Shown piece by piece: positions 1-16,949 of a DNA stretch of 64,000 nucleotides. Each line of letters opens with the position of its first letter. Position 1 is the first letter of the stretch. The stretch comes from Allodiplogaster sudhausi. Its lineage: Eukaryota; Nematoda; Chromadorea; Rhabditida; Diplogasteridae. Below the pieces are notes generated by a model. That model saw nothing but the letters and a program-made list of their open reading frames with translations, made no database searches and was not told where the DNA came from. The position numbers were made by a program, and so were the translations under genes. The DNA is taken from contig CALZFC010000009.1 in assembly GCA_945643635.1 (NCBI GenBank), positions 7,306,001 through 7,370,000 of the forward strand, written 5' to 3'.

Positions 1-13
1 TATGCTCTTTTAG

Positions 14-3698
<3,685 letters not shown>

Positions 3699-6119
3699 GA
3701 AGGACAGAACACACGCTCATCAAGACATTCCACCCGGTCCATAACTCCACCCCAACAAAACAAAACATATTAACATCGCACAAGCTCCATCGGTCAATAT
3801 TCTGATGAATTTTACTGAGTGATTTAAAAAGGAAAAACTGGAGAGGAATTCATTATTCCCGATACTTAGCAACAGATTCGAAAAATTCCTTGACCGATGG
3901 AACTTGGGAACCGGAGTATTCGTTGAAACTTTTTACATCTGTTTGTAACGCAGTAGACTATGTAACCGTTCGATTTCTTTTCTTCTAGTTTTTTAAGCTG
4001 TTTATATGAGAATGCTTTTGCCAGGTTGCATGATTGTCGTCATGCAGATATTTGTGATGAATAGTTTTTTCTCCACAACAAACGATAATATCCATTATTC
4101 CCGTATACTGAACGCCCTGGCGCTAATATAATGATGTATCAAATTATTTGAATTACTGTTTATTTTTAACCAATTCCCTTGCTTATGAATTCGAGGTAGC
4201 CCGAAGAACCGCCGCCCTGTCATACATTCTTCCAGACAAAACTCTAGCTCTATGTATTCTTCTGTTGGAATGGAGTGTGTTCTTGTTGTTTTAATCGAAC
4301 ACTAGTTATATGTAATTAAAAACTCTCAACTTCCATTGGCCTAACCCATTTCTGTTTCTGTTTCTCACGCAAAGCGGCTAGCTAACGTCTCAATGTATGT
4401 GTAAAATTGCATGTGATATTTTCGCTTTTGTCATTTGTTTCTAAAATAAGTGTTCATCCCTGTCGATTCGTTTCTCCAAATGTACACCTCTTCTTTAGCA
4501 ATAATTCAATATTCTAGTATATTCAATGAATCTTCCTTACTATGATAGTTTTCTTCTTAAAATTTAGCTCATAAGCGCTAACACGCAACAACAAAAAATA
4601 CTTGAAAAACACTAAAAAGGGTATGTTAACAAATTTCGGGATGTTTCATTACCAACAGTTCTCTAGTTCATCTGATAAATAGAATTTTGAATGCTTCCAC
4701 TATCCTTTTGATGCTATTATGACGCTTGTTTGACCATTCTAACAAACTCAGCCGCCATTCTCATCCTCTCTTGTTCACGTCGTTTAGTCATTGCATTATT
4801 TTTTTTAAGAAGAAGAGTTTTTTCTTTGTTTATTTATGTCTTCAAAACACACAAAAGTGAATAATTATCTCTTCTTTTCGTCGGTGAAACATTGCGAAAT
4901 AACATGCATGTATTTGGCGACAGTTTGAACGTCATTCGCGTCTTGGTATTAAAGTATCTCGTTGACTGGAACACACAGTCTTCTGTCAACTTGTCGCATC
5001 CTGATTGGTTGTACAAGACGCAAATTCCTTGAGAACTGTCGATATCTCCCCTTGTTGCCTCCCATGCCTGGTCAGCTCGCGTCCATGATTCGTCCCTGCC
5101 TCTTCCCCACTTCCCTCTTCCCTCTCATTGTTGTCGCTCTACGCTCTCCCTCGCCACAGCAACAAAAGCTTCCAGTTTCACTCGCCTCCCATCTTCTTTC
5201 CATGCACATGCATATGCGTTGTTGAAGTGAACACGCTTCTTATACGGCGTCGATTCGATAAATAAACAAGTTTTGTTGCGACTTTTCGCATTTCTGACAC
5301 AGTCCTCAAAAGAAAGAGTTGGGATTTTAAAGAACGACAGCATAAAAATAATGGGAAGTAAGATGGTTGAATATTCGATGGAGTTCAGAGAAACTACTTA
5401 CTTCATCCGCATTCCAATTCGTTTTAGCATATGCAATCAACATTTTCGAACAATCTGACAGGTCCAAAAATGAGTCCAAAAAGTGAATCCGAAAACGTGT
5501 GCAGCGTCTTCATGCAGACTGCTCAATGGGATAAATAAATGACCCACACTTATCATCAATTGAGCCTGAATATAAAGTAGTTTGTCATTTATTTATTTTC
5601 TTATCACATGACTTTACGAATGCGACGGAGATTTTAAAGGAACCATCTAGAAATCGTTCTACAACAGTTAAAAGTGTGCAGTTGGTTCGGAAGAACACGT
5701 GAAGAGGAGGGCGGCCCATGAGAACCGCAGTCAAATCGCCATGTCCGATTTCGCTTGCTTGTATGTACATTTTTAAATTGTGAACAAATTTATTGTTTTT
5801 TCTACCTTTCGAGTTAGATCTCTTCGACCAAAGCACCCATGAAGAGAAAACCGTATGTATGTATGGTAATAGCTCTCTTAATATTTTCTTCGTAGTTCCT
5901 TCTCCCTTGGTTATTCGAAGACAATTCTACCGGGTGTAAATGTATATATTCCGCATTAATGGATCTGTTAGACTTTTTGTTAAAGTTTTTAATTGTTTAT
6001 CATCATCTTTAAAGGATGCGACGACAAAATGGCATAAAAATTAAGATTAAATCTTTTATATATTAGATATATGAATATCTACATTTGTTAATATGTACTA
6101 TGTACATTTGTATACGGGT
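3699..6119. other. HIPK 3' flank and intergenic DNA
   Basis: No supportable gene. The stretch just after the stop is AT-rich and probably carries the kinase 3' UTR. AATAAA-like hexamers occur near 5260, 5533 and 6430, but none is close to the stop and I could not choose one. Short open frames on both strands have no coding character. Confidence 0.5.
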
Positions 6120-6169
6120 TCTGTGAGTCCTGTTACATTATACTCGTCTACGTGAGTCGCGCCTGCTCG

Positions 6170-6215
6170 CAAGCTATTTAAAGCACCGGCAGGCAGACTC
6201 ATCGTCACTTCTAGC
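6170..6215 (+). promoter_or_regulatory. Possible core promoter (TATTTAAA element)
   Basis: A TATA-like TATTTAAAG lies at 6175-6183, just after a GC-rich stretch (CGCGCCTGCTCGC). An initiator-like CTCATCGTCACTTC follows about 25 bases later. This is the only such arrangement between the HIPK and IkB genes on the plus strand. It could drive the IkB gene through an upstream non-coding exon, but no such exon was identified. Confidence 0.2.
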
Positions 6216-7798
6216 AGTTCGTTATTCCGGTCACTTCATGTCCCTTGTTCCCCAGTCACTTCCCTCCTTCTCTCCATTCACGAGTGGTCGACCTCCATTC
6301 TCTCTCCCTTTTCCTCTTCTCTCTCAGTAAACCGTTGTCCCGCTCTCGCCTCGTCTTCCCGCATTCTATTTCCTGTCCCTCAGTGAGATGGACGCAACAT
6401 CGTCTCCTCTCTCCTCATAAATACGTATAAAATAAATACGTAAGTAAAGAGAAATAAAGCTTAAAGGAGACAAGTGATGGAATATCCTACATGAGCAGCA
6501 TCAAGATCCGCTGAAGAAGACAGCAGAGAGCTTGCTAGCTTACTAATCTATATAATTCCAATATTCAACAAATATTTTGATGCACATTCTGCGCAATTAG
6601 GCATATGCCTCTCTTTCCAGTTGCTGGAATAAAATAGGTAGAGCCTAATGGCATTATATAGAGCAGAGAAATTATCGGTGCACTTTATGCTTGCAGCGTC
6701 AGCTTCCAGCAGCCACGAAGCAGGTGTTAGCATGACATTCGCCTTTGACCAACCTGAGCATTCCACTCAGATTTCCCATAAAATATGCTACTGATATTTC
6801 TAACAATGTTTTTGCTCCCAGGCCAGGATACGGGGCTGGAACTACAATCAACTGTACTTCTATGTAGGAACAAACGATAGGATTAACTATGAAGAAAATA
6901 TTCTCAAGATACTACGGTCACCATATGGCAATGTAACTTTGTTTTCAAACAACTGTGCTATGCTTTTTCGACTCGTCTGTGATTTCCCTGTCTTGAAAGG
7001 AAAAAGAGAAAGGGAATGAAAGGGAGAAAAGAAAAGCTGAGTTGAAAAGAGAAAAAAACCGGGAAGTGACGTACGACAGCTTTTACGAGGGGCAACGAAC
7101 AAATCGCCCACTGCTTTTGACGTGACAGAAAGAAATGGAGAGAGTAAATATGTAAGAGTGCGAGAGAGAATAGTGAGAAGTAGACGGAGAGAGAGGGAGA
7201 GAGAGCGGGAGTATTGAGATAGTGAAAGACGAATACGGAGAGAAGGGCGGGGTTTTCGACAGAGTCCATAGTACCAGCTTCTGGGGCAACGAAGCCAGAC
7301 GAAGGACGGCTTCATCCTTGATTATCCGACATGTTTTAAAGAATTTACTCGCACTTCTTCTTCCTCGTTAACATCAGGAATGAATCACCCACATCACTTT
7401 CCTGATTTTATACACTAATTAATTTCTTGAATTTTAGAGGGAATATTAGAGGAAGAAAGGTTTTCAATCCAGGCATCCGGAATAAGGAACTAGAAGGGCG
7501 CGCTGACGTGGAAATCATTCTGAATTTATGCATGAGCATGAAATCTGGGGAAATACTCTGGTGCTATATATGAAAAGATCTTTGGAATAAGCATTTTATT
7601 CAAATAGTGTTGACTCTTTTGCCTCTTTTGCGCCGCATCGAAGTTGTCTATTGAAGAGCCAATCATTCTTATTCCCTGTCTTATTGCCCTTTGTCTCGCT
7701 TCCACACAATGTCGTAGATGAAAAATATGTGTATGTACATAGTATTCAGAAGAAACTGGTGAGAAAAGAGATGGGAGGGAGAGAAAAAGAATGAGACG

Positions 7799-7802
<4 letters not shown>

Positions 7803-7834
<32 letters not shown>
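7803..7834. repeat. (GA)n microsatellite
   Basis: Near-perfect GA dinucleotide run of about 30 bases inside a wider purine-rich tract (7780-8030). Confidence 0.9.
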
Positions 7835-8496
7835 TGAGACTATCCTAAGAAAAAATTGAGTAACAGGATTGAGTGAAAATGGAGAACAGTGGAGGAAGAA
7901 TGCGTGACGGAGAGAGAAAAGGAAAGTGAAGAGCGAAGGAGAATGGAAGAGAGGGGAAGAGGGAACAGAGTGAGTGAGAGGCGAGAGAGCGTGAAGAGAG
8001 AGAGCGAGTGAGAGAGGGAGAAAGTCGTCTCTTTTCTTACCGCCAACTCACGACACAGCGAAACAAACACACCCCACAAGAAATCTACTTCCTGGTAGAT
8101 CCATCATTCTCTCTTTCTCTCTATTTCCTTCTTCTTCGCATTTTCCCTCCACTCCTCATCACTCCCTTCCCTCACTCGCCTCAGCCTTAACGCACTTCAG
8201 TTCTACGTTTTCTCTCGCCGCCAGTGCCCTTCTGTCTCATGCGTTGCGGTCGCGTCGCGTATTGATCATCTCTATCGGCTTTCGCTGCATCTCCACGTTT
8301 GTGACGCACCCTTTCCGCTCCGCTCTCGCCTCCCGCGGACTCTTCTTTCTGCACACTCTCTCATTGCTCTGCAGCGTCCCTCTCTTGTCTCTACACGCTC
8401 TCTGGAATTCACCGTTCTTTCGGCTGCACGAGGTCCCTGCGAGCCTGAAGAGGCAGAAGAGGGACTCGTCTTCCTACGAACGAGGAGACTTTCAAT

Positions 8497-8514
8497 CCCC
8501 CCCCCCCCCCCCCC
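8497..8514. repeat. Poly-C homopolymer, 18 bases
   Basis: An uninterrupted run of 18 C. It is followed by GA-rich tracts at about 8560-8670 and 8775-8860. Long homopolymers are error-prone in sequencing, so the exact length should not be trusted. Confidence 0.9.
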
Positions 8515-9674
8515 GAAACTCCACCTCACGGCCCTCAGGCACCTTTTGCGCCAGGCGAAGAGAAAGGGAGGAAAAGAGAGAGACAGATGAGGAGAGAGCG
8601 AGAGAGAGAGAGTGAAAGAGGTGGAGAGACAGACAGAGTACGAAAGAGAGGTAGAAAGAGAGAAAGAGAGGGGCAACCGACTGCGGGCAAATATTTGAAG
8701 ATTTGAAGAGTGAGAGATAGCGTAGTGTCCAGCATCTAGAGGACCCTCATAGTCCTCCTAGCTGCGTGTACACATGGAAAGAAAAAGAGAGAGATAGAGA
8801 GTGAGGGAAAGGGAGAGAGAGACAGAGAGAGAGAGCTCGCCGGCGAGAGAAAGAAAGTGAGAGAGCTCCATACCACACCCTCCATATTCCAACCCTTCTT
8901 TCCTTTCTCACTGGAAATTCGTCTGATCGCTTGATGCTTGTTGCATTTTTGGATGTTCTCTTTCCTCTAAGAGCCGTTCGTCCACCATTCAATACGTGGT
9001 TGTGCGAATCTTCTAAAACGATCTCACAACATTTTCGAGTTCAATTAAATAATGGTCATTTTTGTCTGGCATTGACATATCTTACTGTGTGGGCGTGATT
9101 GTGATTAAGATGAGCAGCACATCTGACTTACTCCATTTCACTTTTCATTTTTCACCCCATATGATACTAATGGCTTGTTCTGTTCTTAGCTGAACTTGCG
9201 CAACATCATTAAAAGTAGTTGGAGAGTAATTTGTAGTTCACGCAGGGTTGGCTTGGTGGTTTCGTCTGAGGGTAAGCAAGCGAGAGTGAGCTAAACATAT
9301 GCGGAATTTTATAGAGGCACGACTTTTTGTTTGTCGTCAGTAATCATACAAAATTTTTTTAACTTCATTTTTTAAAGAAAATATATTTGAAATTAATTTA
9401 ACTTGCTCTGCCCTCAAAAACACTTTCGAGCTTTTTTATCAGCTTGCTGCCATTTTCCCTATCAACATGTCGAAAAGAAATGGAACCTGCATGTTCGAAA
9501 AGGACAGAATGTGGTTGAATTTTTTCGCGTATAAGTATTCACTTTAAGTAAATTGACTGCGGGCGTTTTATTGCCTATCATGCTTATGGTTAATGAGGGA
9601 ATGTTATTATAAATTTGTTATGCTTTGGCGCCATGAACCTCAAGAAAACGAAGAACGTTATCTTCCGTCGTTAT

Positions 9675-9688
9675 GATTCTCCGTTCAG
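9675..9688 (+). promoter_or_regulatory. Probable 3' splice site upstream of the IkB-like start codon
   Basis: TTCTCCGTTCAG ends at 9688, 33 bases before the chosen ATG at 9722. It fits either a trans-spliced-leader acceptor or the acceptor of a 5' UTR exon. The ATG further up at 9634 runs into a stop at about 9736 and is not used. Confidence 0.35.
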
Positions 9689-9721
9689 GAAGCAGAACAG
9701 CGGAGCAGTCGCATCGAGAGG

Positions 9722-12700
9722 ATGTGTGACACGGCAGTAGCCGCGTCGGCGTCTGCGGCAGCGGGCCGGCCGCTGCTGGCGCGTGATGTGCCGGCCGGAG
9801 CCTCTTTAGGAGAGAACACCGCAGACGCGCTCGGCGAATGCCTCCGCGCACTCAGCATTGACGAAAAGGCCAGACGCAAGGAGAAGGCCAAGCAGGGCAT
9901 CCAGGTCAGCGTATCGTCAGTCCCTATTACATTAGGAAACAGGCAATCTACGCTCCGTATGTTTTTAAGGAAGCAAAGCTAAACTTGCAAGTGATCTGTG
10001 GAAGAGTTGGTTCTTTGCAGCCTGGCGATTTCGTGATGCTGCAGTCGATTCGCAGCTCTGCTCTCGCTCGCAAGCAGAACACGACATCCAAGTTTGCATG
10101 CGGCGGTGCGACTCTCTTCTCTGATCTCCTGAACAAGCCAAGCCCAGCCACGGTCGATCAGGAGGTCACCATCTATTTCACGGAATAAGAAAGTGCCTTT
10201 ATCCATCACGTATTCTATAGTAATGCAATTGCAGACCACTAAAAAGAACAAGGACGCCGAGGAGGTGAAGAAGGAAGAAAAGAAGAGAGACGAGCAGACG
10301 AGCAAGGAGAAGAAGCCGGAAGAAAAGAAGGATGATGACGAGGGAGTGGACTCAGACTCGGAGCTGATCTCGCGTGGCCCCGTGCGCGCCGCTCGCACCC
10401 CTGTCAACCATCATCCCTATGCGCATCCCGGACACGCGGTCAGGCATTCAGACAATAAATAGAATAAGCCATGCAATACGCCCAACTGGAGGTGCTAGTC
10501 TACTTGCTGTTACAGCAGCCGCACTACGGCGTAGCGGCGCAGTCGACGGTTGACGACTACAACGCCGCCTTCTCCAACTATGGTGGGGGCTACGAGTGCG
10601 GAGCGGGCGCGTGGCAGGTTTGGCAGATTGAAAGACAGAAATTATCAATTAGATTCAAGTTTTTGTTTTCAGGAATCCACAGACTGTTGACTTTCAGGAC
10701 TCTCCGTCGACGACGGGCTATATCTCATCTTCCTCCACGCCAGACACCTTCCACCCTGACCACGGCTACGGCTCTTCTGGTGGCTACTCGCCAGTCTCGC
10801 AGCACTCGCCGATCACGGACGCTTCCTTCACCGTGGCGGCCGTCGGTCGTCTCCTTCGTCCGCCTGCGTCCGTGGGTGGCGCCGGCGGAACGACGGCGCA
10901 GAAGCACTCGCCGCCATCCACAACGGCCTCCGGCTACAGCCCCGCGTCGTCGTCCGGCGCCAGCAGCGACGACGAAGAGAAGCGCGAGCTGCCCGACCGC
11001 CTCGCCGAGTTCATTCTCTCGTATTCGCGCAACTACTCGGACTACCTTCCGAGCTCGGTTTGTCTCACAAACCCCTTCTTTTTCGGCATCGTCAAATTTA
11101 AGGGGAATAGCAAGAAACGTGCCGAACAAGGCAAATACTTTTCTTTTTTGCCCGTTATTTTTTTTATACAAGGGGTTCAAATACAAACCCTACACTTGTG
11201 TTCTTCTCCAGGAAGGCGGGAGTTCCTCGCCGGACTCGACGCGTCCTGGCTCAGCGGATGGCGCAGCGGCGTCGCCGTTGAGCGCCAACGGCGCTCCTCT
11301 CAACTCGCCCGCCGCGCCTCGTCCCGGATACTCATGCAAGTTTCTTGCTTGTTTAAGAGTGCCCGCAGTAGTTGTCAAGCATCTTCTGTGTGAATAACTG
11401 TTGAATATCTGGGCGTTAACAAAGCGGCTCTCTCTTCTTCTAGGCAACAGCGGCTCGTCGACGCCTCGCGGCACGCCTGCCGTGCCGGCTGCGCCCGACC
11501 GTCCCGCACGTCTTCGCATGCGCGCGACCATCGCTGAGTCCGAGCTGAACAGCGCGATCGTCTGGCTCGCGCGCACCATTAAGCAGCTGGCTGGTGAGGG
11601 CCCCGCTGCTCTCGACCAGGCGAGTCTAATATAATCTAAAATGACAAGCTCTAATGCACGCTGTATTCCTAAACGTTTCAAAGAAAGAATTCACAAATTT
11701 AATTTAGAAGATACTCAACTCCGTTTATTTGAGGATGTCTTTCAGACCAACAACAATCTCCTGACGTACCAGGACGAAGGCAACAATTCCATCAACCATC
11801 TTCTTATCGCCGACGATGCATATCACAAGGCGAGATTTTCGAGTTGATACTGCTCTCACTTTCAAAGCAACCAGTGAAGAATCCCACGAGAAGAAGAACC
11901 AATCGTCATTTGCAGTTGTACGTCGTTGTTGAGCAGCAGCTGAAGATGGAAGCGCCGGCCGGCTCGTCGAAGCCGTTCGACCTCAAGAACAACTTCCATG
12001 AGACTCCCTTCCATCTCGCTGTCATCAAGCGTGTCCCTCATGTAAGTACTGGCTTATGCGAAAGGCTTTAGAAATTGAGTCCCTTTGAGCACTTACAATT
12101 TGGAAAGAAGGGTGTACGGCGACTGGATGTATACATATATGATATCTTTGTCCTTGATGCCTAGGTGGTGGAGTACCTTCTCGAAGCTGGCGCCGACCCC
12201 AACGCTCAGTCCATCCGCGAAGAGCGCAATGCGCCGCTTCATCTCGCTGCATCACTTGGCAGCGCTGATATTGTCAAGGTTATTGAGCATGGCTATTTGA
12301 CATACTTGCTGCAATCTTGAATGATATGCTAGGAATTATCTATCTCTTTTATGCCGGAAGTTCGATCATGGTACTCAATTACTCAAATGCAATATTTCAC
12401 TGTTGAGCTGCTGGTGGCCGACCCGCGAACTCAGCTCGATCTGAAGAACGGGCTTGACATGACTGCTCTACAGTGCGCCGTCCACAATCACGGCATTGTC
12501 AACAAATTCACCAAGATGGCCATCGACAACACCGAAGTCATTCGTATTCTCCTTGAAGCCGGCGCCGATCCGGCATGCCCAGTGAGTTGAAATCTTACAG
12601 GGCTTGGTTTGGCTTTAAAGATTCTAAACCAAATTAGAATATGCTAATTTTAGAAAGTTAGAATACACCATTTATAGACTTCATCCAATAATGACTGTTC

Positions 12701-13838
12701 AGATGTCCGACGGCAAAACAATTGCGCATATGGCAGTGGAGAAGTTAAACCACGAAATGATTGAGGTACGTGCACTCATGTTGAACTAAAAATACTAGTT
12801 CATATAAGACGATGCCAACTAAAAAAAAGGTTTTTAGTATTGTCGAAAATCTTGTCCGGAATTTGGGAATTTTCTAATTGTCCCTTTTTTTAATTACTGA
12901 CGATAGGAAAATGTCAAATCAGTGTTTTAAAGGAACTATCCATAGAGTTTAGAAGCCGCGTGTGAAAAACTAACGTTTGAATTCGCGCATGATATTGTAA
13001 AAAGTTTTGGCGGTATGCTAGCACAGTATCCATCACTACAAACTAGACTTTGTGAGCCTTTTTCTCTCTGCCTCTCTTCTTTTCCTTCGAATCTCAAGCG
13101 TGGCTTGCCGCTTCGCACCTAGTTTTCACCTTCTCTCTGATAGAATGAGGGTGTGCATGCGGAGAAAGTAGGCAAGGGGTGATGACGTCACTCCCTAAAT
13201 TCTACAGTACTGCGTGGGGAAAATGTGGTTTTTCTCCTCAGCACCCCTTCAGGACGCATTCTCACGTTTCCTAATGATGTTTCTAGTTGAACCGGATAGT
13301 ATTAACAAAAAATTCAGTAACATTGTAATCTCCATGGACAGCTCCTTTAACTATTTTTCCTATCCTATGGCCAGGATGGAAAACAGTGGAATGTTCTACA
13401 TTCTGATACAAAATGTTCGCCTTTACTAAAGAGATTGCTACCGTCCTATAAGTTCGAGCGTACGAACAAAAGATATTTAGCATTCCATTTTCTTCTAAAA
13501 TTATTTGATTATTTGCAGCTGCTGAAGCGCTGCTTGAAGGAAGAGACCATGTATGAACTAGTAAATAAGGCCGACTTCAATCACGTCAAGCCCATCGATC
13601 GCGTCCAACACTACAAAGGCCAGATCGACGAGCAGGTGTGACGTTGCTGCTTTCTTTTTTCACACTGCTGATGACTTTGATAAAACTGAGTTTGATTTCA
13701 ATTCATTTTACGAATTTGATAACACGTATGAAAAATTACCATGTGGTCCGTATTTAATCAAGCTTTTCCTTCTAGACATACAGCAACATGTTCTTTGCGC
13801 TCCTGACCTGTGGAGCGAATGTCGGAAAGGCTGCCTGA
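9722..13838 (+). CDS. nfki-1: Ankyrin-repeat nuclear IkB-like protein (NFKBIZ/NFKI-1 type), 14 exons, about 676 aa
   Basis: Probable nuclear co-regulator of the atypical IkB type. Exons: 9722-9904, 10021-10164, 10235-10438, 10516-10617, 10698-11057, 11212-11339, 11451-11619, 11746-11829, 11916-12041, 12165-12278, 12408-12581, 12703-12765, 13519-13635, 13776-13838. The first ~430 residues are low-complexity, with a Lys/Glu-rich stretch in exon 3 that could act as a nuclear signal, then Ser/Pro/Gly-rich sequence, then a helical segment (IAESELNSAIVWLARTI). Ankyrin repeats fill the rest: ETPFHLAVIKRVPH joined to VVEYLLEAGADPN, then NAPLHLAASLGSADIVK, MTALQCAVHNHG, VIRILLEAGADP and GKTIAHMAVEKLNHEMIELL. 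No Rel homology domain is present. Introns after 11619 and 11829 must begin with GC. The family is sure; the symbol rests on remembered similarity to C. elegans NFKI-1 and could instead be IKB-1. Confidence 0.85.
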
Positions 13839-16153
13839 AGACTCTGCAGCTTCCTCTTTCAATTCTACTTTTAACCCATTGTCCATCACCTCTTTTATCG
13901 TTATGCATATTAGCTTCGAACCTTGATTTTTTTTAAATTTCATTCTTTCACAATCGGCCGAGATTCCTTCCCTTTTGATGCCCCTATGTGAAATGAAACC
14001 CTGAAACCGAAACTCTTAAAAGCGCCCTTTTCTTACCTTGTGCAATTAAAACAAATATTGCGCGCGTCTTTTTTTCGTATTGTCAGAGAGACTCTTTCCG
14101 AGATGTACAATTAGCAACTAAATGTCATTTTGAAGCTGCATTCTTAACTTGAATTAGTTCAATGAATTGCAAGAAAAGGATTAATTAAGAATGTACATAC
14201 CCTTCTTTACTCAGATGTAAACGCGGTAGGTAGTTTTGTACTAAAACAGAGAATCAAATCGCACGAAATGCTTCTTGCATGCTTCCTCTTTGTTGTCATA
14301 CTACATAGAAGCTCCGCCAGGTAGCTCGGTGCCACTCTAGAGCCTAGTCAATCTAATGATCGGATCCGAGAGAATCTATGATATAGCAATGTGAGTAAAT
14401 GAGCGAAACCCGTGAATGTGTCCTCCCTTGTTGTTCCGCTCCTCTCTCTCCCGTATGCACACCGTTGACATTCCTCCACTCGTACCCGTATGACTTGCAA
14501 GCTGTTCTCCTTCTCTCGTTCTCATTGCATCTGGCATACATCTTGTTACATCGAAGGCTGGCCGCACTCCTTCAATTGCCAGAACATCATATTTTGTACT
14601 CTCGCTTATTTTTCTTCTTTCTTTCAGAAAAGATTCTCTTAGCATCCGCAGCTCACCCTCACACTATTCTCTTAAAGATAAATCCCACCTGTTAAAATAA
14701 AATCAGCTATGAAGAAGACCTTGCTATGTGTGTAGTAGAATGCAACAAATTTGTTGAAGCGATGCAGCAAACACTCAAAAGAAAATGATCGGAATTGAAA
14801 AAAGATTACAACGAAAAAAGAGCCAAGATTTTTAGAATGAAATAAGGTCAGGTATAAGTCTAGGAACAATGTTACAAAGAAGGACGAACTCTTTCATAAT
14901 ACACTTCAGTTTCATGACCATTATTATTGTGTCTCTAAAAGTCACATGCTCTCTCGCTCTTGCGTCCTGCTAACAGGAATTCAAATTGAGTTTTTGGCTT
15001 CTTTCAGCGAATGTGAAGAAGACTGGTAAATGCAAAATAGGGGTAATCGTTGAAACAAATCTGCTCAAAAAAGACAATATAAAATTTAGCAATATTGTCT
15101 TGATACTAAAACTAAATATCTGATTGATATGTAAAGATAGTTATGTATTGGATTCGGCATTTGAAGATGTTTTAGATTTTATACTGATACGATTGGGAAA
15201 GCCTGGCTGGTCGCTTATTCAAGTGTAAGTTTTTTTTTAATTTGTAAATCAGATTGAATGTGGAATTACTGCGAGCTTGCTGTAGCAACTTTGCTTGATA
15301 TGTCAAAATATGTCTATCTTATTTTCGATATTGTTATTACATTGTTATTTGTTCAGTAGTCAGCATATTGCAAGAACAGCTCTCCTTCTGGTGTTGAGTA
15401 ATCGTTCCTGAATTGAGATGGTAGTAAATCCAGCATAAATCATTGTTTTATCTCGAAAATTCAATGCCGGTTCACGACGTCGTGGGGATCGACGAGGGAC
15501 TTAACATGTGCTCTTGTTGATATCTCCACAAACCTGTTCACTGTCGGCCTTAAACTTTCCAAGCCCTTTCTCACAATCAACTGGGGTGTGTGCAAGCAAT
15601 TTTTCCGATAGAAGACTATATATAATTATATTAACACAGTCGATCTTTCTTGCAATGATATTCGAAGAGAGAGTAAGGATGTGACAGCAACAGTGTTCGA
15701 AAGCCATTTATGTATGTATGTATGTATATACATACAGAAATAGCGCGAAAAAGAGAGACATAGAAAGAGAAGAATAGAGAGAGAGCGAGTAGTAAGAAAA
15801 AAAGAGAAAAAAAGCGACAAACATAGAGAAATAAAGACTGAGAAAGAAATAGATAAAACTAGAAGAAATTAAGATGGCAGGCGGAATTAGCTTTAAATAC
15901 AGTCAACTGATAACTATCAAGACCAATACTGTTCACTGTTACTTTCATTCAATAAAGTTTATTCCTGATGCTGGCAATGTAGAAATGCGAGAGCCATCAT
16001 AACGAGTTCCTCCCTCTGCCTTATTATCTTTGTGAAGCGAACATATTTATGGTAACTTAAAGAAAGGGAACTGCATAATTTATCCCAGTAATGAACAAGA
16101 ACGAAGCTTGAACAAGGACTAGTCATCCTGCAAAGCACGGGAGCGCAGGGCGG
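13839..16153. other. Intergenic, AT-rich
   Basis: No supportable gene. Contains a TATG tetranucleotide run near 15709-15733, an A/G-rich tract at 15740-15870, and a well-formed CAATAAAGTTTATT element near 15950. That element could be a distal poly(A) signal, but it lies over 2 kb beyond the IkB-like stop. Confidence 0.5.
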
Positions 16154-16715
16154 ATGTCGGCTGCGCTGGTTGATGTCCGCAATCTTCCTTCTGCGAACTT
16201 TTTTGGTGAAGGTCGCTCCAGGTGGGTAAGTTTAGTCATTTCTTTTATTTTATTTATTTAGTTTATAGCTAACGAATATCACACCCATTTGTGCACCTAA
16301 TTTTAAAAGAAGAAATTTAAAAAAGAGATGACTAAAAAGTATGGAAGGACAAGCGAAGAGAGCAATAGCAAGCCCTCTTTGCCACTTAATCAATTGAACT
16401 GAATCGAATTCATTGACAAAAGTTCAGTAATCAATTCCCTTATTGAAAGAATAATTATCTATTTAATTAGTGTGAACTTGAAGTTGTCGGCTATCCAACA
16501 AACAATTTTCATTCTATTTTTTTTTTTGAATACTACAACAGCTTGATCCAGAAAGTCAACAGCATGCACAGGCGTTCCGGGTTCAGCTGAGAGAACTATC
16601 CCAATGCGATGCTGCACTGAAAGTGTCGAGCCTAATTCTCACTGGCTTCATTCAACGAAATCTGTTGTCAAAAACAATTAAGACTAACTGTTCTTTTCTT
16701 CTACGAGCTCATTAG
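16154..16715 (+). CDS. Probable small protein gene, two exons, 81 aa, unrecognised
   Basis: Exon 1 is 16154-16225: ATG in a GC-rich block, reading MSAALVDVRNLPSANFFGEG then RSRW, ending at a consensus donor TGG|GTAAGT. Exon 2 is 16542-16715, after a T-rich acceptor (TACAACAG). It opens LDPESQQHAQAFRVQLREL, which looks like an amphipathic helix, and runs to a TAG. Both ends are phase 0, so the joined frame is open. An alternative exon 2 end is AAA|GTGTCG at 16622, which would splice to a further exon I did not find. AATAAA at 16847 would serve as poly(A) signal. It sits between the IkB-like gene and the unc-3 promoter. I do not recognise the family. The helical, charged central part suggests a small soluble or complex subunit, but this is inference. 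It could also be a 5' exon pair of something larger. Confidence 0.45.
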
Positions 16716-16846
16716 CTGCGAAAACCCTCATAGACATAGACGGAGCGAAAAAAAATCATGACATTTTTGATCTGTTTTGACGCATGCTCACTTTGTTTAC
16801 CGATACGAAGAGAAGCTACAATTGGTCGTGTCAGAAAAGATCAGAA

Positions 16847-16852
16847 AATAAA
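16847..16852 (+). terminator. Candidate poly(A) signal AATAAA of the small gene
   Basis: Canonical AATAAA 132 bases after the TAG of the small two-exon gene and before the GC-rich unc-3 promoter block. Confidence 0.35.
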
Positions 16853-16949
16853 ATTCGTACATTTGGCGTGGGATGGGCATGGGTTGTGCCTGGAGTGGAA
16901 GGGCATCACTCCCTTGCCGTCTCCCTCCAACCCCCCTCTCCCCTCCCAA

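Larger units (their letters stand above)
6220..9688. other. Intergenic region, purine/pyrimidine-rich
   Basis: No confident gene. The region alternates AT-rich DNA with long GA- or CT-rich tracts (about 7140-7240, 7780-8030, 8090-8180, 8560-8860) and an 18-base poly-C run. A moderately GC-rich block at about 8200-8460 may be promoter or 5' UTR of the downstream ankyrin gene. Open frames here encode only Ser/Leu/Phe or Arg/Glu runs. Confidence 0.55.

Noticed and set aside
6826..7020. Open frame after an acceptor-like CTCCCAG, starting ARIRGWNYNQLYFY
   Set aside because: About 65 codons without a stop and an acceptor, but no partner exon, no start, no recognisable domain, and it ends in a purine-rich tract. 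Possible fragment only.
9634..9738. Upstream ATG for the IkB-like gene (MNLKKTKNVIFRRY)
   Set aside because: Runs into a TAG near 9736 and overlaps an acceptor-like site at 9688; the ATG at 9722 gives the long frame with correct phases.
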